Shown in pieces: positions 1 to 8,291 of a stretch of 64,000 nt of DNA. A model generated the notes under the pieces. The model had not been told where the DNA came from and made no database searches. It saw nothing but the letters and a program-made list of their open reading frames with translations. Positions within the stretch are counted from its first letter, which is position 1; every line of letters starts with the position of its first letter. The stretch lies in contig NZ_DASVGN010000009.1 in NCBI RefSeq assembly GCF_036379515.1, forward strand, positions 62,001 to 126,000, read 5' to 3'. Origin of the DNA: Castellaniella sp036379515. GTDB taxonomy: Bacteria; Pseudomonadota; Gammaproteobacteria; Burkholderiales; Burkholderiaceae_B. A program made the position numbers and the translations under genes.

Positions 1-375
1 GCGCATGCGCTCGGCGAACCCGCCGACCACGAGCGCGCAGGTAATGCCCGCAAAGGTCGCCTGGAACGCCGCGAAGGTGATCTCGGGGATGGTGCCGGCC
101 AGGGCGAATTTCTGCGTGCCCAGGTTCATCATGCCGTTGAAGAAAAGGCGCGACAGTCCGCCGATCACGGCGTTTCCTGGCGTGAACGCGATGGAGTAGC
201 CATAGATGAACCAGATGATGATGGCCAGACAGAAAGTAGAGATCACTTGCACGGCCGTGGACAACACATTCTTGTTGCGGACGAGCCCCCCATAGAAGAG
301 TGCAAGCCCTGGAGTCACCATGAGCAGGACGAGGATGGTCGACAGACTCATCCAGACCATATCGGTTGTATTCAT
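1..375 (-). CDS. amtB: Ammonium transporter AmtB, N-terminal part (cut by window edge)
   Basis: Reading leftward from an ATG at 375, the first 125 codons give an AmtB/Rh-type channel start: a hydrophobic first helix with the family signature TPGLALFYGGLVR near residues 20-32, then further membrane helices and a GGFAERM segment at the edge. AmtB conducts ammonium across the inner membrane and is blocked by GlnK. The gene lies 40 bp downstream of glnK in the same direction, the classical glnK-amtB operon, and is probably transcribed from the sigma-54 promoter before glnK. The remaining two thirds lie outside the window. Identification is secure; completeness cannot be judged. Confidence 0.93.
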   Translation of the reverse strand, partial: MNTTDMVWMSLSTILVLLMVTPGLALFYGGLVRNKNVLSTAVQVISTFCLAIIIWFIYGYSIAFTPGNAVIGGLSRLFFNGMMNLGTQKFALAGTIPEITFAAFQATFAGITCALVVGGFAERMR

Positions 376-415
376 TGAAAGCTCCTGATGCGTGTTGGAT
401 TCGATGAAGGACGGG

Positions 416-754
416 TCAGAGGGCTGTTTCGCCGGTTTCACCGGTGCGGATACGCACTACGTGTTCGAGTGGAGTGACGAAAATCTTGCCGTCGCCAATC
501 TTTCCCGTGCAGGCCGAGGCGCAGAGGCTCTCGATGGCGCGTTCGACCTGGTCGTCGGCGATGGCCACCTCCAGCTGCAGCTTGGGCAGAAAGTCGATGG
601 AGTATTCGGCGCCGCGATAGAGTTCGGTGTGCCCCTTCTGGCGGCCGAACCCTCGGACTTCGGTCACGGTCATTCCCTGAACGCCCACAGAGGCCAAAGC
701 CTCGCGGACGTCATCGAGCTTGAAAGGCTTGATGATGGCGGTGATGAGCTTCAT
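416..754 (-). CDS. glnK: Nitrogen regulatory protein P-II (GlnK/GlnB family)
   Basis: A 112-residue P-II signalling protein. It starts MKLITAIIKPFKLDDV, the usual P-II start; a longer frame to 781 would add nine unrelated residues. The T-loop carries GAEYSIDFLPK with Tyr51, the uridylylation site, and the C-terminal part has the TGKIGDGKIFV nucleotide-binding segment. Trimeric P-II proteins sense 2-oxoglutarate, ATP/ADP and glutamine status. The gene directly before amtB is normally the GlnK paralogue, which plugs the channel when ammonium is plentiful. Symbol glnK rather than glnB rests on this context and on the sigma-54 promoter upstream. Confidence 0.95.
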   Translation of the reverse strand: MKLITAIIKPFKLDDVREALASVGVQGMTVTEVRGFGRQKGHTELYRGAEYSIDFLPKLQLEVAIADDQVERAIESLCASACTGKIGDGKIFVTPLEHVVRIRTGETGETAL

Positions 755-791
755 GGTGGTGTCCCAGAAAGTGAGTTTCACTGAGACTCAA

Positions 792-806
792 GCAATTCTC
801 GTGCCA
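792..806 (-). promoter_or_regulatory. Sigma-54 (RpoN) promoter of glnK-amtB
   Basis: On the minus strand this reads TGGCAC, five bases, then TTGC, an exact match to the -24/-12 core. It lies 38 bp upstream of the glnK start, leaving room for a transcription start near 780. Sigma-54 promoters need an activator, here presumably NtrC; a TGCACC half-site near 920 could belong to such an enhancer, but I see no convincing full palindrome. The rest of the gap 755-1069 before the marR start shows no further gene. Confidence 0.75.
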
Positions 807-1069
807 GCCATTTCTTGTGTCTTGCCAGTAACGCCGTACGGGAAGGTCGGGGAGATGGGGCAGGGGGTATCGCGGGTTCTGCCCGAAATTGGTGCGCAGC
901 GGCGCGCTGACGTGGGTCATGCACCAGCCTGGACGAATGCTGCCGTTGGCAGCGTGTGAGTGATAATCTCGTTTCTGGGCCGCGGAGGTACGCCTTGCAC
1001 AAGCAATGGATGAACCACCTCGCGAGATCCCTGGTCTGCCGCGAGTGCGGCGACACCCTGCGAGAGGAT

Positions 1070-1579
1070 ATGTCTGATTCCAGCCTGACCGATTCGGTTC
1101 TGTATGAACCTCTTTATGTTCAACCGGGACATTTGCTTCGGCGTGCGCAGCAGATTTCTGCGTCGATCTTCCATGACGAAATCGCCAGTGTCACACCCAT
1201 ACAATATGCCGTGCTGTGCGTGGTGCTGGCCAATCCCCAGGTCGATCAGGTTTCCATGGCGGGGCTCGCTGCAATCGATACGTCGACGGCCGCCAGCGTG
1301 GCGTCACGGTTGGAAGAAAAAGGCCTGCTCGCCCGCGAGGTCGATTCCGCAGACCGGCGGCAGCGCCGCCTGTCACTCACGCAGCAGGGGCAAGATCTCC
1401 TGATCGAGGTCAATGCCGGCATCAGCCGCCTGCACAGGCGCATCTTCGAAAAGTTTTCGGCCGAGGAAGAAGCGCAGTTCATGGTCCTGCTGGAGAAACT
1501 GGTCCATGTGAACAACCATCAGAGCAGAGCTCCTCTGACGCGCGTGAGCCCGCCTACTGACCCGGCTTTTTCCGACTAG
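1070..1579 (+). CDS. MarR-family transcriptional regulator, candidate regulator of vanAB
   Basis: A 169-residue winged-helix protein. The MarR core is clear: the helix-turn-helix around LAAIDTSTAASVASRLEEKGLL and the wing with SADRRQRRLSLTQQG. I chose the ATG at 1070 (MSDSSLTDS), which gives the usual family length; an in-frame start at 956 would add 38 unrelated residues. The purine-rich AGAGG before 1070 is only two bases from the ATG, so the start is not certain. MarR proteins of this type often bind aromatic acids and are released from operators. It lies 129 bp upstream of vanA, facing the same way, so vanillate-responsive control is a reasonable inference. Confidence 0.85.
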   Translation: MSDSSLTDSVLYEPLYVQPGHLLRRAQQISASIFHDEIASVTPIQYAVLCVVLANPQVDQVSMAGLAAIDTSTAASVASRLEEKGLLAREVDSADRRQRRLSLTQQGQDLLIEVNAGISRLHRRIFEKFSAEEEAQFMVLLEKLVHVNNHQSRAPLTRVSPPTDPAFSD

Positions 1580-1622
1580 CGCGGATCAATACCCAGGGTT
1601 AATCCCAGTACAGTCCGAGATC

Positions 1623-1672
1623 TTGAGTTTCTAGAATGGTTAAATAATGAGTGCACTGATTAATAGTGCACT
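1623..1672 (+). promoter_or_regulatory. Candidate vanA promoter with paired palindromic operator
   Basis: TTGAGT at 1623-1628 and TAATGA at 1645-1650, spaced 16 bases, form a plausible sigma-70 promoter. Two copies of the perfect palindrome AGTGCACT (1650-1657 and 1665-1672), separated by GATTAAT, overlap the -10 element and the likely start site. A paired palindrome there suits a repressor, most simply the adjacent MarR protein. The promoter assignment is by eye. Confidence 0.55.
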
Positions 1673-1708
1673 GAACGATTTTGGACTCAAGCGCTGATGG
1701 AGGTGCCC

Positions 1709-2761
1709 ATGTTTCCCATGAATGCCTGGTACGTGGCCTGTACGCCCGATGAAATCGCCAGCAAACCTTTGGGCCGGACAATTTGCGGCCTGCCGATCGT
1801 CTTGTATCGTGGCCAGGAAGGCAAGGTTGCTGCCCTGGAGGACTTTTGCCCTCATCGGGGTGCTGCTCTGTCGCTGGGTTCGGTGGTCGATGGCCATCTG
1901 ATGTGTGGCTATCATGGCTTGGTCATGGATTGCCATGGCAAGGCGGTTTCGATGCCTATGCAGCGTGTCAATGGCTTTCCTTGCATTCGCAGCTACCCGG
2001 TCGAAGAGCGGTACGGGTATGTGTGGATCTGGCCTGGCGATGCGGCCAAGGCAGATGCCTCTGCCATTCCCCAGCTGCCGTGGGCCGATAATCCTGAATG
2101 GGCGTTTGGCGGCGGGCTCTATCACATCAATTGCAGCTATCGCCTCATGATCGACAACCTGATGGATCTGACGCACGAAGCGTATGTGCATTCAGGCAGC
2201 ATCGGGCAGGGTGAAATCGACCAGTCGCCTGTCAAGACGCATATCGAGGGCAATCAGGTCGTGACCAGCCGCGAAATGCACGACATCATTGCGCCTCCCT
2301 TTTGGCAGCTTGGCATGCGGGCGCAAGGCCTCGATGACCAGGCGCGCGTGGATCGCTGGCAGTACTCGCGCTTCACCGCGCCGGGCAGTGTCCTCATCGA
2401 TGTCGGCGTGGCCTTGGCCGGCGAAGGGGGGATGCAGGCAGACCCCGCCAAGCGCGTGTATTCCATCGTGGTCGATTTCATGACCCCCGAGACCGGGACC
2501 TCGCATTGGTATTTTTGGGGTATGGCCCGGCATTTCAAGCCCGATGATGCTGCCCTGACCGATTCGATTCGCGAGGGCCAGGGCAAGATCTTCAGTCAGG
2601 ACCTGGCTGTGCTCGAGGCCCAGCAGAGCAACCGGAATGCGTTTGCGGGGCGCCGGCTGCTGGCGCTGAACATCGATGCCGGCGGGGTTCGGGCCAATCG
2701 TATGCTCGATGACCTTGTCGCCGCCGAGCGTGCTTTGCCCACAGAGGCTGCCGTCGGCTAA
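1709..2761 (+). CDS. vanA: Vanillate O-demethylase, Rieske oxygenase subunit VanA
   Basis: A 350-residue Rieske non-haem iron oxygenase. With its reductase it demethylates vanillate to protocatechuate, releasing formaldehyde. The start MFPMNAWYVACT matches VanA proteins, and GGAGGT at 1699-1704 lies four bases upstream of the ATG at 1709, which decides against the ATG at 1697. Rieske cluster ligands are Cys47, His49, Cys66 and His69 (CPHR and CGYHG). The mononuclear iron site is visible as DNLMDLTHEAYVH near residues 150-162. vanB follows 69 bp later. Related aryl-ether demethylases share this architecture, so a methoxybenzoate other than vanillate is possible. Confidence 0.9.
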   Translation: MFPMNAWYVACTPDEIASKPLGRTICGLPIVLYRGQEGKVAALEDFCPHRGAALSLGSVVDGHLMCGYHGLVMDCHGKAVSMPMQRVNGFPCIRSYPVEERYGYVWIWPGDAAKADASAIPQLPWADNPEWAFGGGLYHINCSYRLMIDNLMDLTHEAYVHSGSIGQGEIDQSPVKTHIEGNQVVTSREMHDIIAPPFWQLGMRAQGLDDQARVDRWQYSRFTAPGSVLIDVGVALAGEGGMQADPAKRVYSIVVDFMTPETGTSHWYFWGMARHFKPDDAALTDSIREGQGKIFSQDLAVLEAQQSNRNAFAGRRLLALNIDAGGVRANRMLDDLVAAERALPTEAAVG

Positions 2762-2830
2762 AGTTCAGTTTGACCCCGCTGTGGCAGCCGGGAAAAATTG
2801 GCTGGCGGCGGGGGCATCATAGAGAGAGTC

Positions 2831-3805
2831 ATGACTGATACTTTGTTGTCCGTGCGGGTCGCTCAAAAGTTGGTGGCTGCACAGGATATCGTAAGCCTTG
2901 CCCTGGTGGACGCCGGAGGTGGCGAGTTACCTGTCTTTACCCCTGGGGCTCACATCGACGTGTATTTGCCGGGTGGACTGATTCGTCAATATTCGCTGAT
3001 GAACGATTGCCGCGATCGTACTCAGTTCTGCATTGGGGTGTTGCGTGAACCGCAGTCGCGGGGTGGGTCCATCGTGCTGCACGATCAAGTCCAGGTGGGT
3101 GACGTGCTGCAGATCAGTGCGCCGCGCAATCGGTTTGAACTCCAACCTTGTGCTCACAGCCTCTTGCTTGCGGGGGGCATAGGGATTACGCCACTTCTGT
3201 GTATGGCGCGTCAATTGCAGGCGCAGGCAGCGGATTTCTCATTGCATTACAGTTGCCGTACACAGGCACGGGCCGCATTCCTGGCCGAGATCGCCCCTTT
3301 GGTGCAGACAGGTCGTGCGCATCTGCATTTTGATGATGAACTGCAGACGATACTGAACGCCCCGGCTGTGCTTGCCCAGGCGGCTCAGCAGGGCGCTCAG
3401 GTTTATGTGTGCGGTCCGGCAGGCTATCTGGAATTCATCCGGGGTCAGGCCAGTGCCGCAGGCCTTGCAGGCACTCAAATCCATTTCGAGCGCTTCGCAC
3501 TGGACGAGTCCCAACGCCCGCAAGTGGGTGGTGGTGACGTGGCTTTTCAGGTGCAGTTGGCCAGTACGGGCGAAATCTTTGATATTCCGGCCGACGAGAC
3601 GGTCACCCAAGCGCTGGATCGCCAAGGGGTGTTCATTCCGGTGTCCTGCGAAGAAGGTATTTGCGGCACGTGTCTGACGGGGGTGAAGTCGGGGCTTCCT
3701 GATCACCGCGACAGCTATCTGACAGACGATGAGCACGCGGCCAATGACGAGTTCACACCGTGCTGCTCGCGTGCGCTGACGCCGTTGCTGGTGCTTGATC
3801 TGTAG
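2831..3805 (+). CDS. vanB: Vanillate O-demethylase reductase subunit VanB
   Basis: A 324-residue class IA oxygenase reductase: an N-terminal flavin-binding barrel with the RQYSLMND motif, an NAD-binding domain (LLLAGGIGITPLLCMARQL), and a C-terminal plant-type ferredoxin with CEEGICGTC plus a later cysteine. It passes electrons from NAD(P)H through flavin and 2Fe-2S to the Rieske centre of VanA. I start it at the ATG at 2831 (MTDTLLSVRV), preceded by purine-rich AGAGAGAG; an upstream in-frame start adds eleven unlikely residues. It follows vanA by 69 bp, so the two are presumably cotranscribed. Confidence 0.9.
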   Translation: MTDTLLSVRVAQKLVAAQDIVSLALVDAGGGELPVFTPGAHIDVYLPGGLIRQYSLMNDCRDRTQFCIGVLREPQSRGGSIVLHDQVQVGDVLQISAPRNRFELQPCAHSLLLAGGIGITPLLCMARQLQAQAADFSLHYSCRTQARAAFLAEIAPLVQTGRAHLHFDDELQTILNAPAVLAQAAQQGAQVYVCGPAGYLEFIRGQASAAGLAGTQIHFERFALDESQRPQVGGGDVAFQVQLASTGEIFDIPADETVTQALDRQGVFIPVSCEEGICGTCLTGVKSGLPDHRDSYLTDDEHAANDEFTPCCSRALTPLLVLDL

Positions 3806-3824
3806 AGGCGTGTTAGCTTAGTCG

Positions 3825-3849
3825 TTGATATAAAAAACTTGATATAAAA
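3825..3849 (+). repeat. Tandem TTGATATAAAA upstream of a transporter gene
   Basis: The 11-mer TTGATATAAAA occurs at 3825-3835 and again at 3839-3849, three bases apart, just before the Shine-Dalgarno sequence and GTG start at 3865. It is strikingly AT-rich against the surrounding DNA. It may form part of the promoter or a protein-binding site, but no specific factor can be named. Confidence 0.45.
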
Positions 3850-3864
3850 CTTGGGAGACAGCTT

Positions 3865-5034
3865 GTGAAACGTACCTTGATCAAATTGTTGGCTACTTGC
3901 ACTTTGGTGGCTGGCGCCTTGGGCACCGCTCAGGCGCAGGATCTTAAGATCGGGATGGTAGTGCCAGTGTCGGGGCCATTTGCCTCCACAGGACAGCAGA
4001 TCATGAATGGCGCCAAACTCTACCTGAAAGAGCACGGCGACACACTGGGCGGCCGCAAAGCGGTTCTCATTGAGAAGGACGACACGGGCGTGTCGCCCGC
4101 CCTGAGCAAACGCCAGGCGCAGAATCTCATCATTCAGGACAAGGTCGACATCCTGGCCGGGTTTGGCCTCACGCCTGCTGCGTTCGCCGTAGCGCCGCTT
4201 GCAACCGAGTCCAAAATTCCCATGGTGGTGCTCAACGCGGCCACGTCTTCCATTACCGAGAAGTCTCCCTACATCGTCCGTACGTCCATGACACTGCCGC
4301 AGGTGGCAGCCCCTATGGCGACTTGGGCCGCAAAAAACGGCATTCATTCCGTTTATATCCTGGTGGCCGATTATGGCCCCGGTCATGACGCTGCGGCCCA
4401 GTTCAAGAAGACTTTCACAGCGGCTGGCGGAAAAATTCTGGGCGAAGTCGATACCCCGCTGACCAGCCCGGACTTTGCCCCCTTCCTGCAAAAGATCAAG
4501 GATGCCAAGCCGGACGCCATTTTCTCCTTTGTGCCCAATGGGGAGCAGGGCGTGTCTCTGGCCAAGGGCTATAAGGAAAAGGGCCTGGACAAGGCAGGCA
4601 TCAAACTGCTCGCGACGGGTGACGTCGTCACTGAAGACGTACTGGGCGCCATGGGTGATAACGCGTTGGGAATGATCACCTCGTTCCATTATTCGCAGGC
4701 CCACGACTCGCCAGAGAACAAGGCGTTCGTGGCCGCTTACGAGAAAACGTACCCTGGCGTGCGTCCAAACATGGTTGCAGTTGCCGCGTACGACGGGATG
4801 CATCTCATCGACATGGCGCTCGCCAAGACGCACGGTGACGCCAAAGGAGACGCCTTCATGGCAGCTGTGAAGGGCATGCATTGGATGAGCCCGCGCGGTC
4901 CGGTCGAGATCGACCCGCAAACACGGGATATCATTCAGAACATGTATATTCGCAAGATTGAGCGCGTCAACGGCGTGTTGCAGAACGTCGAGTTCGACAC
5001 GTTTACGGCAGTCAAAGATCCGGGCAAGCAGTAA
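3865..5034 (+). CDS. Liv-type ABC transporter periplasmic substrate-binding protein (copy 1)
   Basis: A 389-residue type I periplasmic binding protein. The first 24 residues are a Sec signal peptide ending in AQAQ; the mature part begins DLKIGMVVPVSGPFA. The start is GTG at 3865, with GGGAG eight bases upstream. It is closely related to the proteins encoded at 13259 and 21367: all three share DDTG, SKRQAQ or AKRQAQ, ADYGPGHDA and SPRGPVEIDPQTRDIIQN. No permease or ATPase adjoins it, so it probably feeds the LivHMGF system at 14503-17888. Position after vanAB suggests vanillate or a similar aromatic acid as ligand (inference). Confidence 0.88.
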   Translation: MKRTLIKLLATCTLVAGALGTAQAQDLKIGMVVPVSGPFASTGQQIMNGAKLYLKEHGDTLGGRKAVLIEKDDTGVSPALSKRQAQNLIIQDKVDILAGFGLTPAAFAVAPLATESKIPMVVLNAATSSITEKSPYIVRTSMTLPQVAAPMATWAAKNGIHSVYILVADYGPGHDAAAQFKKTFTAAGGKILGEVDTPLTSPDFAPFLQKIKDAKPDAIFSFVPNGEQGVSLAKGYKEKGLDKAGIKLLATGDVVTEDVLGAMGDNALGMITSFHYSQAHDSPENKAFVAAYEKTYPGVRPNMVAVAAYDGMHLIDMALAKTHGDAKGDAFMAAVKGMHWMSPRGPVEIDPQTRDIIQNMYIRKIERVNGVLQNVEFDTFTAVKDPGKQ

Positions 5035-5053
5035 GTCCTGATCGGTTGGCCTC

Positions 5054-5083
5054 AAGGGCTGCCTCAGGGCAGCCCTTGTCTTT
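5054..5083 (+). terminator. Rho-independent terminator after the first binding-protein gene
   Basis: A perfect 10-bp stem (AAGGGCTGCC, 5054-5063, with GGCAGCCCTT, 5068-5077) closes a four-base loop and is followed by the T-rich GTCTTTG. It lies 19 bp after the stop codon at 5034 and probably ends the vanAB/binding-protein transcript. Confidence 0.75.
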
Positions 5084-5116
5084 GCCTCGTTGACAGAAGA
5101 TGGAGATAATCGAGTC

Positions 5117-6109
5117 ATGATGACACAACGCAAAATTGCAGACTTGGACGTCTCTCCCATTGGCTTGGGGTGCATGGGGCTGAGCCATGGTTATGGGCCT
5201 GCCGTATCCGAAGCACAGGCCAGCGCGGTGCTGCTGGGTGCGCTCGATGCTGGCGTGACGCTGTTCGATACCGCCGCGCTGTACGGCTTCGGTGCCAACG
5301 AGGAACTGGTCGGGCGGGTGCTGGCCCAGCATCGCAGCCGCTTCGTTCTCGAGAGCAAGTGCGGCATCTTTCGCGGGCCCGATGGCAAGCGTCTCATCGA
5401 TGGGCGCCCCGACACCTTGCGCAAGACCTGCGAAGACTCCTTGCGCCGCCTGCGCACCGACGTCATCGATCTCTACTACCTGCATCGCTGGGACAAATCG
5501 GTGCCAATTGAAGACAGCGTAGGGGCGCTGGCTTCGTTGGTCCGGGCGGGCAAGATTCGTCATATCGGATTGTCTGAAGTGTCGGCTGCGACGCTACGCA
5601 AAGCCCATGCAGTGCACCCGATAGCGGCAGTGCAATCCGAATACTCGCTCTGGACGCGCAATGTCGAAATCGCGCTTCTCCCGGCGTGCCGCGAACTGGG
5701 CGTAGCCTTGGTCTCCTTCAGCCCATTGGGCCGGGCCTACTTCACGGGTGACCTCCGAAGCCTGGATCAGCTGGCGGCCACAGACTTGCGGCGGCGGCTT
5801 CCGCGTTTTCAGACGCCAGCATACGAGCACAACCTGGCGTTGCTGGAGCCGTTGATCGCGCGGGCGCGGGCTTTGCAATGCACTCCGGGGCAGCTCGCTC
5901 TGGCATGGCTGCTGCACCAGGGGGACGACATCGTGCCGATTCCGGGCACGACTCGCCTCGATCACCTGCAAGAAAACCTGGGGGCTGTCAAACTGGTTCT
6001 GGATGGGTCAATCTGCGCGGAGCTCGCATCCTGGTTCGGTCGTGACCGAATCAATGGCGAACGCTACGTGCCCGCCACGTTAAAAGAAGTGGATACAGAA
6101 GAGTTTTAA
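5117..6109 (+). CDS. Aldo/keto reductase
   Basis: A 330-residue (beta/alpha)8 NADPH-dependent oxidoreductase. The catalytic residues can be seen: Asp and Tyr in FDTAALYG, Lys in LESKCG and His in LYYLHRWD; the cofactor-binding part near the C-terminus reads IPGTTRLDHLQENL. Two adjacent ATGs (5117 and 5120) could start it. Such enzymes reduce aldehydes and ketones in the cytoplasm. It stands between a terminator and the dehydrogenase gene at 6206; its place in an aromatic cluster suggests a ring-derived aldehyde or ketone, but the sequence does not show the substrate. Confidence 0.85.
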   Translation: MMTQRKIADLDVSPIGLGCMGLSHGYGPAVSEAQASAVLLGALDAGVTLFDTAALYGFGANEELVGRVLAQHRSRFVLESKCGIFRGPDGKRLIDGRPDTLRKTCEDSLRRLRTDVIDLYYLHRWDKSVPIEDSVGALASLVRAGKIRHIGLSEVSAATLRKAHAVHPIAAVQSEYSLWTRNVEIALLPACRELGVALVSFSPLGRAYFTGDLRSLDQLAATDLRRRLPRFQTPAYEHNLALLEPLIARARALQCTPGQLALAWLLHQGDDIVPIPGTTRLDHLQENLGAVKLVLDGSICAELASWFGRDRINGERYVPATLKEVDTEEF

Positions 6110-6205
6110 GTTGTTGCGGAGCGCTGATTCAGGCGGCTGCCGGCAGCGCGGCAGCGCAATTCATTCGAATACGTCGTGTGGGCTCAGGCTCATCAAGGGG
6201 AAGTC

Positions 6206-7105
6206 ATGCAAGAGACTCGGTTGGGATTGATCGGATACGGAGAAGTGGGGCGGATATTCTGTGCAGGCCTGTCTGGCCATATGCAGTCGGTCTGCGCCTG
6301 GGACGTGAAGCTCTCGGACGTTGCGCTGGCGGTTCCGTTGCGTGCGCAAGCGCAGCGCGACCAAGTGAGCCTGTGCGCATCCGCTGCCGAGCTCTGCTCA
6401 CAGGCCGATCTTGTCATGTCGGCCGTGACGGCATCCAATACGGTGGCCGTGGCACGGGATGCCGCTGCACATTTGAAGGTGGGCACGGTCTTTCTTGATT
6501 TGAATTCGGCCTCTCCCGGAGCCAAGCGCGAGGCTGCGGCCTTGATTGAAGCAGCAGGGGGGCATTACGTGGAAGCGGGCGTGATGAGCTCGGTTCCTCC
6601 CCACGGTATTCGGGTCCCGATGTTGCTGGGAGGCCCTCACGCGAAGGCGCTGGCCGATAAGCTGACTGCTTGGGGGATGGACGCTCACGCGGTGTCCGAG
6701 AAGCTGGGGGTGGCCTCCGCCATCAAGATGTGCCGCAGTGTGATGATCAAAGGCCTGGAGGCCTTGGTGATCGAAAGCTACACGGCAGCACGCGCCTATG
6801 GCGTCGAAGACTACGTACTGCCTACCTTGCAAGAAACCTTCCCTTCGATCGACTGGTCGGAAGAAGGGCGCTATTTTTACAGTCGCGTCGTGCAGCACGG
6901 AAAGCGCCGCGCCGAGGAAATGCGAGAAGTCGCCAATACGGTACGCGAAGCAGGTTTTGAGCCGCTAATGTCGGCAGCGGCGGCCCAAAAACAGGATTGG
7001 GTCGCCAAGCTGGCGGCCAAAGGTCTGTTCGAGGGCGTGCAAAAGTCTGGCGGCTGGCAGGCGTACGCCGATCACCTGATTCAACAGGCCCGCAAGCAAG
7101 ACTGA
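6206..7105 (+). CDS. NAD(P)-binding dehydrogenase with DUF1932-like C-terminal domain
   Basis: A 299-residue protein with an N-terminal Rossmann fold of 6-phosphogluconate/3-hydroxyisobutyrate dehydrogenase type (LGLIGYGEVGRIF near residues 6-18, then FLDLNSASPGAK). The all-helical C-terminal half (AIKMCRSVMIKGLEALVIES, SEEGRYFYSRVV) resembles the DUF1932 family. The ATG at 6206 follows AAGGGGA at a good distance. Family members are common beside aromatic or dicarboxylate catabolic genes, but their reactions are mostly unassigned. It directly precedes the convergent LysR gene. Possible roles are hydroxyacid oxidation or reduction of a pathway intermediate; I cannot decide. Confidence 0.75.
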   Translation: MQETRLGLIGYGEVGRIFCAGLSGHMQSVCAWDVKLSDVALAVPLRAQAQRDQVSLCASAAELCSQADLVMSAVTASNTVAVARDAAAHLKVGTVFLDLNSASPGAKREAAALIEAAGGHYVEAGVMSSVPPHGIRVPMLLGGPHAKALADKLTAWGMDAHAVSEKLGVASAIKMCRSVMIKGLEALVIESYTAARAYGVEDYVLPTLQETFPSIDWSEEGRYFYSRVVQHGKRRAEEMREVANTVREAGFEPLMSAAAAQKQDWVAKLAAKGLFEGVQKSGGWQAYADHLIQQARKQD

Positions 7106-7131
7106 CGCAGGGCCTCGCGTTTGGCCTGGGC

Positions 7132-8046
7132 TCAGGCCGACACGATCATGCTGGCCGGATAGGCCTGCCGTACGGTGGCCCGAATCAGATTGAGCATGGC
7201 TTTTTGCGTGAGCGTGGTGATGCGCCCGGGCGCGGTTGCCAGGTAAAGGCAACTGGGCAGTTCGGGCTGCACAATGGGCCGTACGTGATATAGGTCGGGC
7301 TGCGATGAGGTCAGCACCGCGTGCCGGGTGAGCACTGCGTAGCCCGCGCCATCAGCGACCAGGTCCAGAATGGCAGGGACGCCATCGATTTCGAGCCGGA
7401 TGTTTGGTCGGCAGCCTATGAGCGCCATTTGTGATTCCAGCAGCATGCGCACAGTGTGGGGGCGGTTGGGGATCACCAGGGGTACGTTGGCCAACGCTCG
7501 CAAGGTCACAGGCTGGTCTGAGGGATGCGGCCCGCGTGGACCAATCAGATACAGCAGTTCGCTTGTCAGGGGAGCCAGTTCCAGGTCGGCCGACGCGGTG
7601 GGGTTGTAGAGCAGGGCAATGTCCAGCCGGCCCGCCAGCAGCCATTCCTGCATCACCAGAGAAAGGCCTTCGCTGATGGACAAGGTAGCGTTGGGCAGTT
7701 GTTTGCGGAACTGGCGGGTCAGCGGAACCGTGATCATTTTGGAGGCGCTGGGAGGGATGCCCAATACCACGCGTCCAGCCAAGGCGCCTTGCACGCGGCC
7801 CATGTCCTCTTTCGCGCGCTCCACCTGATGCAGAATGCCCCGGCAGTGGTCCAGCAGCAATTTGCCGGCCTCTGTCGTGGTCACTCCACGGCCGTTGCGG
7901 TTCAGCAAATTTTGACGCAATTCGACCTCGAGCCGGCGCACCTGGCGGCTTAACGCGGGTTGTGCGATGTTCAAGGCTTGGGCGGCCTGTGTGAAGCTCC
8001 CCAATTCGGCCACGCGCTGAAAATATTCCAGTTGTTTCAAATCCAT
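7132..8046 (-). CDS. LysR-type regulator divergent from the ligJ operon
   Basis: A 304-residue LysR protein. The N-terminal helix-turn-helix is typical (FTQAAQALNIAQPALSRQVRRLEVEL, about residues 18-43, written here only as the region), followed by the linker helix and a periplasmic-binding-like effector domain from about residue 90. It is transcribed away from ligJ, with 245 bp between the two starts, the standard arrangement for an activator of the neighbouring operon. Likely effectors are protocatechuate or a ring-cleavage product, as for PmdR/LigR-type regulators (inference). The sequence does not distinguish it clearly from CbnR/CatR-like members. Confidence 0.88.
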   Translation of the reverse strand: MDLKQLEYFQRVAELGSFTQAAQALNIAQPALSRQVRRLEVELRQNLLNRNGRGVTTTEAGKLLLDHCRGILHQVERAKEDMGRVQGALAGRVVLGIPPSASKMITVPLTRQFRKQLPNATLSISEGLSLVMQEWLLAGRLDIALLYNPTASADLELAPLTSELLYLIGPRGPHPSDQPVTLRALANVPLVIPNRPHTVRMLLESQMALIGCRPNIRLEIDGVPAILDLVADGAGYAVLTRHAVLTSSQPDLYHVRPIVQPELPSCLYLATAPGRITTLTQKAMLNLIRATVRQAYPASMIVSA

Positions 8047-8291
8047 GGTCGAAGTCTCTGTGGCGGCTGGGCGGGGTGGCGTGGCCGACCTATCGGCTTC
8101 GCGCCCGAATTTTAGAAGAAACTAGGGGTTTACCCTTATATTTGGCATTGATCCGGGTTCATCATAACAGTTCGGCATAGCAGCTAGTGGGTCTATGTCC
8201 TTATTTATAAGGGTTCTTCTGTCCATAATGAGAACGTCGCGGCAGAGGTGATACAGCCACCATCACGGAATTCAGCAAACAGGACGTGTTC
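8047..8291. promoter_or_regulatory. Divergent control region between lysR and ligJ
   Basis: This 245-bp gap carries AT-rich stretches and candidate LysR sites. CCTTATTTATAAGG at 8199-8212 is an inverted repeat with two central bases, and AGGGGTTTACCCTTATA lies near 8122-8138. No gene fits here. AGGA at 8281-8284 is the ribosome-binding site for the ATG at 8292. Site assignments are by eye. Confidence 0.5.

Noticed and set aside
3715..5175. 486-codon minus-strand frame across the first binding-protein gene
   Set aside because: Opposite a clear periplasmic binding-protein gene; the product is rich in Arg/His as expected for antisense frames of GC-rich genes.
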